A stretch of DNA of 5,797 nucleotides, from contig DASWMO010000148.1 in NCBI GenBank assembly GCA_036399715.1, forward strand, positions 1 through 5,797. The letters run 5' to 3'. The notes beneath the pieces are model-generated. The model made no database searches. It saw only the letters and a list, made by a program, of their open reading frames with translations, and had not been told where the DNA came from. The position numbers and the translations under genes are program-made. Positions 1 through 4,760 of this stretch are shown here, one piece after another. The stretch is from DASVSE01 sp036399715 (GTDB lineage Bacteria > Bacteroidota > Rhodothermia > Rhodothermales > Rubricoccaceae). Each line of letters starts with the position of its first letter. Position 1 is the first letter of the stretch.

Positions 1-319
1 CGAGGCGCTCGCCCGCCGCGCTCGGTGCGGCGTTGGCGTCGCGGACCGACCGGCCGGGCGCGTAGACCTGCAGCGAGCACGTCGTGTAGTCCACGCTCTC
101 CAGGATCTCGGCGTAGAGCGTCTGCCCGCGGGCGGCGCCGACGAGGTAGCGCACCGAGGCGCCGCTCGGGTACGCATTCGTGAGGTACGCCTCGCTCTCG
201 CCGCGGGCGAAGCGGGCGCGCTTGGTCCGCATCCGCTGGGCGGAGGCCGGGCCGGCGGTGACGAGGGCCGCGAGGGCGAGAAAGCCGACGAGGCGGCGGG
301 CGGAGCGGGAGGCAGTCAT
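1..319 (-). CDS. Secreted protein of unknown function, N-terminal part (cut by window edge)
   Basis: The gene reads leftward from ATG at 317-319 and is still open at position 1, so 106 codons are visible and the C-terminus is missing. Residues 1-27 form a classic Sec signal peptide: a basic start (MTASRSARRL), a hydrophobic core (VGFLALAALV) and an Ala-x-Ala site with predicted cleavage after ASA, before Gln28. The mature part begins with a basic stretch, then a segment with RARFARGESEAYL (residues 35-47), RYLVGAARGQTLYAEI (58-72) and a single Cys at 81 followed by LQVYAPG. This resembles the small beta-rich domain of many bacterial secreted proteins of the form 'v.FarGas.a.l.G.v....Y.v.ga.aGQtl.v.l.s....f.v..pg', which has no firm function; that match is from memory. 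The product probably acts in the periplasm or outside the cell. No Shine-Dalgarno sequence precedes the ATG. A GC-rich hairpin separates it from the upstream baeRF gene, so it is probably transcribed on its own. The call as a real gene is firm; the function is unknown. Confidence 0.8.
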   Translation of the reverse strand, partial: MTASRSARRLVGFLALAALVTAGPASAQRMRTKRARFARGESEAYLTNAYPSGASVRYLVGAARGQTLYAEILESVDYTTCSLQVYAPGRSVRDANAAPSAAGERL

Positions 320-332
320 GCGAGAGCGGAAA

Positions 333-362
333 GGGGCCGGCAGGATCGCTCCCGCCGGCCCC
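333..362 (-). terminator. Hairpin downstream of the baeRF gene, probable terminator
   Basis: Positions 333-345 pair with 350-362: nine consecutive GC pairs, one A/C mismatch, then three more pairs closing on the four-base loop TCGC. It lies 38 bases past the baeRF stop codon and just before the next gene on the same strand. Read on the minus strand the stem is followed by CCTTTCC rather than a full T run, so it is an imperfect intrinsic terminator. It could instead be an mRNA 3'-end stabiliser. Confidence 0.6.
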
Positions 363-400
363 CGATCCAAGCCTCCGCGGCCGAAGGTCCGATTGCGGCC

Positions 401-1594
401 CTAGAACCGCAGGATCGCAGCTGCCGGGCCGTGCTTGGCGAGGACGGCCCGGGCGTCGTCCGAGCGAACGATCTCGAGCGAGGCGCCCTGCGTCATCGCA
501 CGGTCGAGCATGTGCTCCACGAGGTCCAGCACGGGGCGGACGGCCGTGCCCGTCGCGGCGTAGGTGCCGCCGGTCTGCTCGGTGAGCAGGTCCGCGGCGC
601 CATCCATCGACACGAGGCCGCCGGGGACGAGCGCCTCGTCGTCCACGACGAGCGTCATCACGCGCTGCTGGTTGAGCATGTCGAGCGTGTCCGCGAGGCC
701 CGCGACGGCGCGCGTCGAGAGCTGGGCCTCGACGCGGGCGAGGGTCTCCATCTCCTCGCGGGCTTCGGTCTCGCGCTGGACGGCCTCCGCGGCGGCGGCG
801 ACTTCGGCCGTCGAGGCGTGGATCTCGCAGGCGAAGTGGCCGGCGAGCTTCTGGCGCGTCGCCTGGTCGAGCGCCTCCGTGAAGGCGGCGTCCATGTCCG
901 GCGGGGCCGAGTAGACGACGTGGCGCGCGTCGAGCGTCTTGCAGATGAGCGTCGCGGCGTGGGCGGAGCGCTGCGCCTGTGCGCGGCGGAGGTCCGCCCG
1001 GATGTCTTGCCGCTGGTCCTTGCTGACGGTGTCCGTCACGGCGAGCTCCTCGCCGTCGAGCGTGTAGACCTCCTCGACGAGCCCGATCTGGGCGAAGAAG
1101 AACCGGCTCTGGTGGGCCGAGACGAGGACGATCACGAAGCGGTCGTTCTCGTCTCGGACGCGCGCGAGGGGCCGGACGTACGGGTTCTGCTCGACGTGGA
1201 CGCTGGTCGGCAGGTCGATAGCGGTCCCGAGGCGCTCGAAGAGACCGGTGGACTCGCAGGCGAAGAAGGCGACGCCGCGGCCCGTGCGCGGGAGGCCGCC
1301 TTCGAGCGTCTCGCGGATGCGGTCCAGCTCGGCCTGGACGGCCGCGGTGTGCTTGCCGGCCTGCCCGAGCGCTTGGTTGGACACCTCGCGGAAGGCCTGC
1401 TCCCATGCGTTGCCGCGGCGCATCTCGGGCGAGAGCGAGAGGTAAAGGCTCACGACGGGCGCGCCGTCCGAGGCCGTCTCGTTGAGGCGCGTGAGGTGGT
1501 CGGACGTGAGAAAGTGAAAGCCGGGAGTCGTCGTGCGGCGGCGCAGCTCGTCGAGGAGGGCGTCGCGGGTGTCGGGGGCCAGCGTGGTGCTCAT
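401..1594 (-). CDS. Bacterial eRF1/Pelota-like protein (baeRF family)
   Basis: This is a 397-residue cytoplasmic protein with the three-part layout of archaeal/eukaryotic release factor 1 relatives found in bacteria (baeRF). The N-terminal part (about 25-135) contains the conserved-looking VVSLYLSLSP (47-56) and GRGVAFFACES (106-115). The central RNase H-like part (about 140-265) has strands at RFVIVLVSAHQSRFFFAQIG (152-171) and HVVYSAPP (225-232). The C-terminal L7Ae/eRF1-3-like part (about 298-397) starts GLADTLDML and QRVMTLVVDDE and ends with the family-typical AAAILRF. Relatives are predicted to act at ribosomes in peptide release or rescue, or in ribosome hibernation; bacterial members are mostly uncharacterised. 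No GGQ motif is present. The central-domain segment where a catalytic loop would be expected reads DIRADLRRAQAQRSAHAA (197-214), so peptidyl-tRNA hydrolysis is doubtful. The start at 1594 is followed directly by a normal N-terminus. The upstream leader is pyrimidine-rich with no Shine-Dalgarno sequence. The stop is TAG at 401-403. The sigma factor gene lies 67 bp upstream on the same strand and may be co-transcribed. The family call is fairly sure; the exact subfamily and activity are not. Confidence 0.78.
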   Translation of the reverse strand: MSTTLAPDTRDALLDELRRRTTTPGFHFLTSDHLTRLNETASDGAPVVSLYLSLSPEMRRGNAWEQAFREVSNQALGQAGKHTAAVQAELDRIRETLEGGLPRTGRGVAFFACESTGLFERLGTAIDLPTSVHVEQNPYVRPLARVRDENDRFVIVLVSAHQSRFFFAQIGLVEEVYTLDGEELAVTDTVSKDQRQDIRADLRRAQAQRSAHAATLICKTLDARHVVYSAPPDMDAAFTEALDQATRQKLAGHFACEIHASTAEVAAAAEAVQRETEAREEMETLARVEAQLSTRAVAGLADTLDMLNQQRVMTLVVDDEALVPGGLVSMDGAADLLTEQTGGTYAATGTAVRPVLDLVEHMLDRAMTQGASLEIVRSDDARAVLAKHGPAAAILRF

Positions 1595-1661
1595 TAAGGG
1601 GAGGTAAGAGAGTGGAGAACGGGGGAGAAGAGGCAGCGGGAGCGGGTTCGCTCTCGCCGCA

Positions 1662-2444
1662 TCACCCCGCGTCGGGGAGGGGGTCTCCGGTGTACGAGTC
1701 GACCGCCGGGTCGTCGCCCGAGAAGTCTTCCTCGGAGCCGATCCGCTGGCGGAGCGTGGTCCGGGCGAGGCCGAGGTTCTCGGCCGTGGCCTTGAGGGAC
1801 TCGTCGAAGATCCGGGCGACCTCGGCGAGCGAGAGGTCGAACTCGTCGTGGAGGAGGGCGGCGTGGTGGGCCCGCGCGAGGCGGTCCGCGTCCTCGTCGG
1901 GCGTGAGCGCGTTGGCGTCGTCGCGGCCGTCCGTCGGGCCGTCGGGGTTGTCGTCGTCGTCGGTGAGTGTCGTCACGCCCTGCTCGGTCGCATCCGCGTC
2001 GGCGGCGATGGAGCCCGGGACGAGGTCGCCGTAGGTGAGCACGTCGAACGGCTCGTTGAACTCCCAGAACTCCTCGTCGGTGGTGTCCTGGTTCTCACCC
2101 GTCGGGACGTTCTCGTCGAGGGAGACGGCGCTTCGGGCGGCGTGGCGGCTCTCGTCGCGGGCGAGGCGGGCGAGGATGCGCGTCTGGAGCCCGAGCAGCC
2201 ACGCCCGGAGGCCCATCTGGCCGGCGTCGTAGGACGCCCGGCGGTCGAAGGCGCGGACGAGCGTCTCGCCGACCAACTCCTCGGGCGTGAGGTCGTTTTC
2301 GAGGAGCGTGCCGGCGTTACGCTGAACCTCGACCTGCCGGCGGGCGGCAGTGAGGAGAGTCTGCTGGTAGGGCGCGGTCGCCTCGCCGAAGGCGTCGCGG
2401 TCGCCGGTAAGGGCGCGGGTCCAGGCGTCGGACGGGTCGGGCAT
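1662..2444 (-). CDS. ECF-like RNA polymerase sigma factor with long acidic linker
   Basis: This 260-residue protein has the two-domain layout of group 4 (ECF) sigma factors. Region 2 spans about residues 7-98, with the core DLTPEELVGETLVRAFDRRASYD (51-73) and GLRAWLLGLQTRILARLAR (78-96); this part normally binds the RNA polymerase clamp and the -10 element. Region 4 spans about 191-236, with a helix-turn-helix-like LSLAEVARIFDESLKATAENLGLARTTLRQRI (204-235) in the place of the usual 'lsleEIAeilgvs.gtVksrl.rAr..Lr'. The second HTH helix is atypical: 'ESLKATAENLGLAR' replaces the usual 'GTVKSRL'. The linker between the domains is unusually long and acidic: 26 Asp/Glu among residues 110-187, with one basic residue (Arg174). 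It also contains an aromatic patch FWEFNEPFDVLTYGDLVPGS (126-145). A short acidic tail follows region 4. No anti-sigma factor gene lies next to it, and the next gene downstream is the baeRF gene. The start at 2444 keeps the expected short N-terminus before region 2 and has a C/T-rich leader. The superfamily call is good; promoter targets and any regulating signal cannot be read from the sequence. Confidence 0.75.
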   Translation of the reverse strand: MPDPSDAWTRALTGDRDAFGEATAPYQQTLLTAARRQVEVQRNAGTLLENDLTPEELVGETLVRAFDRRASYDAGQMGLRAWLLGLQTRILARLARDESRHAARSAVSLDENVPTGENQDTTDEEFWEFNEPFDVLTYGDLVPGSIAADADATEQGVTTLTDDDDNPDGPTDGRDDANALTPDEDADRLARAHHAALLHDEFDLSLAEVARIFDESLKATAENLGLARTTLRQRIGSEEDFSGDDPAVDSYTGDPLPDAG

Positions 2445-2471
2445 TGAGGGGATGAGGAGAGGGGCGTCGTC

Positions 2472-2556
2472 TTATGAGCGGGGCCCCCGGAGGATCCTCC
2501 CCGACTGGATGTGCGGCACCTTCGCCCGGGCGAGGCGCGTCCTCCGGACCTCATAA
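2472..2556. repeat. Nested inverted repeat upstream of the sigma factor gene
   Basis: The outer 7-bp arms TTATGAG/CTCATAA and the inner 8-bp arms CCGGAGGA/TCCTCCGG are both perfect and nearly concentric, with centres near 2514 and 2517. The outer arms are notably AT-rich against the background. The structure ends 27 bp before the sigma factor start codon. It could be an operator, a structured mRNA leader, or chance pairing in GC-rich DNA. The arms themselves are directly visible; the role is unknown. Confidence 0.5.
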
Positions 2557-2569
2557 CACGCGCCGTGCC

Positions 2570-2597
2570 GCCCCGCTGGGGAGCGCTTGCGCGGGGC
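2570..2597 (-). terminator. GC-rich hairpin, possible terminator for the EEP gene
   Basis: GCCCCGC at 2570-2576 pairs with GCGGGGC at 2591-2597 around a 14-base loop that itself holds GCGC-TT-GCGC overlap. It lies about 90 bases past the EEP gene stop codon. On the minus strand it is not followed by a T run, so an intrinsic terminator is possible but not convincing. Confidence 0.3.
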
Positions 2598-2625
2598 CTG
2601 CCCGGCTGTTCACCGCCTTCAACCC

Positions 2626-2655
2626 GTCGTCATCCCGAACTCGTTCCGAAACGAC
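2626..2655. repeat. Possible dispersed REP-like element
   Basis: The stretch reads GTCGTCATCCCGAACTCG and then TTCCGAAACGAC. Its ends GTCGT (2626-2630) and ACGAC (2651-2655) are inverted repeats, and TCGTT-CCGA-AACGA (2641-2654) forms a small hairpin. The core GTCATCCCGAACTCGTT resembles a type of dispersed intergenic repeat that I recall from other bacterial genomes (GTCATCCCGAACTTGTTTCGGGATC-like). Only one copy is in this window, so its repeat status is inference. Confidence 0.35.
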
Positions 2656-2686
2656 AGCGGGAAGACCCGCGCCGTCCTGCCCCGCG

Positions 2687-3763
2687 TTACTCGCCGAGGG
2701 TGACGACGATCGGGAAGTGATCCGTGACCGTCCGCGGGTCGTGGGCGTGGACGTAGCGGACGTCGCGGACGCGCGCATAGAGTGCGGGCGAGAGCAGGAT
2801 GTGGTCGATGGCCGAGAGGTCGTCCGGCCCGATCACGTCGTCGCTGTTGCGGTCGTAGAGGCTCGTGTAGCGCTCGGCCTGCGGGATGTCGCTGATGACG
2901 TTGACGAGGTCGTCGGCGGGGCCGTCGCCGGCGCGCTTGATCGTCGCGAGGACGTTCGTGATCGGGACCGAGCCGCGGCGGTCCAGAACGCGGTCGTCGA
3001 AGTCGTTGAAGTCGCCCATCACGACGAGTTGCCGGCCGGCGGCGGCCTCGGCTGCGACGAGGCGGCGGATCACCTCGCCCTGCGCCTCGCGCTGCGGCTG
3101 CCGCTCGGGGTTGTCCGGTTGCGCCAGAAAGTGAACCCCGATGATCGTGACGGGGACGCCGCCGAGCGTCAGCCGGGCGAAGAGGTTTTTGGAGACGCCG
3201 TAGAGGCGGTCCGAGACGCCGACGGCGACGCGCTCGTCGGTGCGGCCGGTCGTGTCCACGGGCACACGGGCGAGCAGGCCGAGGTTCTGGCCCGTGAACG
3301 CGTCCTGCCCGGGCACCAGGTACGGCGTGTAGCCCATGTCCGCGAGCGACTCGGTGTTGAGCAGCGTGAGGGCGTGGAGGTTCTCGGTCTCGGGCATCAT
3401 CACGATGTCGGCGTCGAGCATGCGCACGACGCGGCCGACGGCGTCGCGGTGGGCGCGCGACGCCTCGGGGTCGCCCTTCCACGGGAAGTCCGCCTGGCCC
3501 TCGTCGCCTTCGCCGTCGAAGAGGAACTCGCCGTTGAACGACGCGATGCGCATGCCCGGGACGGTCCACACGGGCGGGTCGCCGACGACGAAGGCCGTAG
3601 CCGTCTGCGACGCGGCGGCAGGCGCCGTACCTGCGGGCACCGGACCGGGCACAGCCGTCCGGGCCGGGCCGGAGCAGCCGGGGACGGCGACGCCAGCCGC
3701 CGTAACGAGGACGAGGAGCAGAGCGGCGCGCAGCGGCGCACGGCGGACGGAGAGCACAGTCAT
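2687..3763 (-). CDS. Endonuclease/exonuclease/phosphatase (EEP) family protein, probable lipoprotein
   Basis: This is a 358-residue protein of the EEP superfamily (DNase I / exonuclease III / inositol phosphatase fold), metal-dependent phosphodiester or phosphomonoester hydrolases. All the expected catalytic motifs are present in order: Asn77 in RIASFNGEFLF, Glu125 in MMPETEN, Asn160 in TGQNLGLLAR, His211 in IIGVHFLAQ, Asp251/Asn253 in VMGDFNDF, Asp320-His321 in SAIDHILLS and Asp348-His349 in VTDHFPIVV. The enzyme therefore looks active. The N-terminus (MTVLSVRRAPLR then LLLVLVTAAGVAVPGC) is a signal peptide with a possible lipobox ending at Cys30. The VPG before Cys is a non-standard lipobox, so simple secretion is the alternative. 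A Pro/Ala/Thr-rich linker (31-68) leads into the domain. Start 3763 was chosen because it begins exactly at the signal peptide; the open frame continues upstream to 3946, but that would overlap the hydrolase gene and a terminator hairpin. Residues 299-325 (RYTSLYDRNS to ILLSP) resemble the segment of secreted nucleases of the NucH/ExeM type. The substrate (DNA, RNA, lipid or sugar phosphate) cannot be read; an extracellular nuclease for nucleic acid scavenging is plausible. Confidence 0.85.
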   Translation of the reverse strand: MTVLSVRRAPLRAALLLVLVTAAGVAVPGCSGPARTAVPGPVPAGTAPAAASQTATAFVVGDPPVWTVPGMRIASFNGEFLFDGEGDEGQADFPWKGDPEASRAHRDAVGRVVRMLDADIVMMPETENLHALTLLNTESLADMGYTPYLVPGQDAFTGQNLGLLARVPVDTTGRTDERVAVGVSDRLYGVSKNLFARLTLGGVPVTIIGVHFLAQPDNPERQPQREAQGEVIRRLVAAEAAAGRQLVVMGDFNDFDDRVLDRRGSVPITNVLATIKRAGDGPADDLVNVISDIPQAERYTSLYDRNSDDVIGPDDLSAIDHILLSPALYARVRDVRYVHAHDPRTVTDHFPIVVTLGE

Positions 3764-3780
3764 CGGCGAGGATATAGAAG

Positions 3781-3809
3781 GGGGGCACGCCCGACGCGAG
3801 CGTGCCCCC
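3781..3809 (-). terminator. Strong hairpin between the wall hydrolase and EEP genes, probable terminator
   Basis: GGGGGCACGC (3781-3790) pairs perfectly with GCGTGCCCCC (3800-3809) around a nine-base loop. It lies 37 bases past the hydrolase stop and 17 bases before the EEP start codon. On the minus strand the stem is followed by CTTCTATATCC, a partly T/A-rich stretch. A second, smaller hairpin (GCCCGG-CAGG-CCGGGC, 3816-3831) precedes it. Together they probably end the hydrolase transcript. Confidence 0.65.
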
Positions 3810-3846
3810 AAGATCGCCCGGCAGGCCGGGCCGTGGACGGGAAGGA

Positions 3847-4467
3847 TTAGAGCCGGACGACAGCCGCCACGCCCGAGTAGAACCGGAAGCGCCGCGGGTC
3901 GATCCGCGAGGCTGCCGGCCGAACCGGGCGGTGTCCGACGGCCCACGTCGGGGCTGCCCCGCCGACCATCGAGCGCTCACTGTAGAAGTGGCGTGTCGTG
4001 GCGTCGAACGGGCGAGCCGTGGCGGGCGCGTAGTACACGTCGTGCGCCACTTCGAGCGCCCGCATCCAGCCCGCCGAGGCGCTCGTCGGGCCGAGGTTCG
4101 TGTACAGCATCCGCGTGGACGAGCCGGGGTTGAACGCGCTGAACTGGTACGGGTCCGTCACGACACCCGAGTAGGTGTGCTGGCCCCGGTAGCCGGTCTC
4201 GACGCGGTTCCGGATCACCCACGCGACGAGCTCCTGCTCGTGCGGCTTCTTCGTCTCGGAGTACGCGCACCGGGCGAGCCAGAGGACGTCGGGTGAGACA
4301 TGGTCCGCATCGAAGGCGGGGACCGCGTCTGAAACGACGTGCGTCGGGAGTCCGCTCGCAGCCAGTTCGTCGGCCGAGTGAGACGTGAAGAAGAACGTGA
4401 GGACGGGAAGGAGCGCGGACAGGGCGACGGCGACGGACGCCGCGGCCGTTTGCTTGAGGTTCTTCAT
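3847..4467 (-). CDS. SleB-like cell wall hydrolase, exported or membrane-anchored
   Basis: This is a 206-residue protein whose residues 61-165 resemble the SleB/CwlJ-type hydrolase domain (Hydrolase_2). Typical features are VLWLARCAYSETKK (61-74), with Glu71 in the place of the catalytic glutamate of 'laR.iYgEar', VAWVIRNRVETGY (81-93), the TYSGVVTDPYQFSAFNP segment (98-114) equivalent to '..ti..VV..p.QFs', and RHFYS (159-163). Family members cleave peptidoglycan glycan strands; in spore formers they act in germination, elsewhere in wall remodelling. The N-terminus (MKNLKQ, then hydrophobic 8-27, AAASVAVALSALLPVLTFFF) is a signal peptide or membrane anchor without an obvious cleavage site. 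Start 4467 was chosen because it sits exactly at this segment. The frame is open upstream to 4698, but the added 77 residues are Arg/Pro/Gly-rich and look non-coding. No Shine-Dalgarno sequence precedes ATG; the bases just upstream are CACTTT. It is divergent from pdxB. The family call is good, the substrate detail is inferred. Confidence 0.78.
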   Translation of the reverse strand: MKNLKQTAAASVAVALSALLPVLTFFFTSHSADELAASGLPTHVVSDAVPAFDADHVSPDVLWLARCAYSETKKPHEQELVAWVIRNRVETGYRGQHTYSGVVTDPYQFSAFNPGSSTRMLYTNLGPTSASAGWMRALEVAHDVYYAPATARPFDATTRHFYSERSMVGGAAPTWAVGHRPVRPAASRIDPRRFRFYSGVAAVVRL

Positions 4468-4760
4468 AAAGTGGCCGATGCCGGTTGGTGAGGGGCCCCC
4501 GCCGCAGACGCACCTGTCAGGCGAGCCGGACGGACGAATCCGCAAGGAGAAACGGGAGCCGGGTTCGGTATCAGTCGCTCGATGCAGAGGGGTCGGGTGC
4601 GCGAGAGGGTCTACAAACCGCGTGCCCGAGCGGGCACATGGGGCTCTAACGTGCCGCACGGGCGCTCGTGTTGCATGAGGACCGAGCGAAGGCGACACTC
4701 TGTCACTTTCCGCCGCCAGAGGTGTGCGCCCGAGCGCACACCGCCACCGTGCCAGTTCAC
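4468..4760. other. Divergent intergenic region between the wall hydrolase and pdxB
   Basis: This 293-bp region must carry the promoters of two divergent genes, but no convincing -35/-10 or Bacteroidota-type TAnnTTTG element was found on either strand. It contains the palindrome GGGGCCCC (4492-4499) in the hydrolase leader. On the pdxB side it has three hairpins: GTGCCC-GAGC-GGGCAC (4622-4637), CGTG-CCG-CACG (4650-4660) and GGTGTGCGC-CCGA-GCGCACACC (4721-4742). No tRNA and no supported small ORF was seen. Confidence 0.55.
4721..4742 (+). promoter_or_regulatory. Perfect 9-bp hairpin in the pdxB leader
   Basis: GGTGTGCGC (4721-4729) pairs perfectly with GCGCACACC (4734-4742) around the loop CCGA. 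It ends 18 bases before the pdxB ATG, so if transcribed it would sit in the 5' leader and could affect translation; as DNA it could be an operator. No T run follows, so it is not a standard terminator. Its core resembles the hairpin at 4622-4637. The function is unknown. Confidence 0.45.

Larger units (their letters stand above)
2445..2686. other. 242-bp intergenic region with nested inverted repeats and hairpins
   Basis: The region lies between the end of the EEP gene and the start of the sigma factor gene, both transcribed leftward, and should hold a terminator and a promoter. Next to the sigma start is a purine tract on the plus strand (2446-2464). At 2472-2556 there are nested inverted repeats: TTATGAG (2472-2478) with CTCATAA (2550-2556), and CCGGAGGA (2487-2494) with TCCTCCGG (2540-2547). 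Two perfect 12-bp palindromes lie among them: GGAGGATCCTCC (2489-2500) and TCGCCCGGGCGA (2522-2533). Further left-to-right come a hairpin at 2570-2597 and a repeat-like stretch at 2626-2655, then GCGGG/CCCGC at 2657-2670. No tRNA and no convincing ORF was found here. Confidence 0.6.

Noticed and set aside
180..404. Short plus-strand open frame at the left end
   Set aside because: It is antisense to the signal peptide region of the secreted protein and is almost entirely Arg/Ala/Pro.
431..1597. Long plus-strand open frame (388 codons) opposite the baeRF gene
   Set aside because: Its translation is a low-complexity Arg/Gly/Val/Glu-rich mirror of the minus-strand gene with no domain signal; such shadow frames are common in GC-rich DNA.
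2474..3850. Plus-strand open frame (458 codons) opposite the EEP gene
   Set aside because: It runs antisense to a gene with all catalytic motifs, and its own sequence is compositionally biased without recognisable domains.
3764..3946. Upstream extension of the EEP gene to an ATG at 3946
   Set aside because: It would overlap the 3' end of the hydrolase gene and a strong terminator hairpin, and would bury the clear signal peptide that begins at 3763.
4555..4580. GGGTTCGGTATCAG considered as a tRNA T-loop
   Set aside because: No matching acceptor, D or anticodon stems could be found around it on either strand.
4468..4698. Upstream extension of the wall hydrolase to an ATG at 4698
   Set aside because: The added 77 residues are Arg/Pro/Gly-rich with no domain, and the signal/anchor segment begins exactly at 4467.
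4671..4699. TTGCAT with a 17-base spacer to GACACT as a pdxB promoter
   Set aside because: The -10 match is only three of six bases and the lineage probably uses a different consensus, so it is no better than chance.
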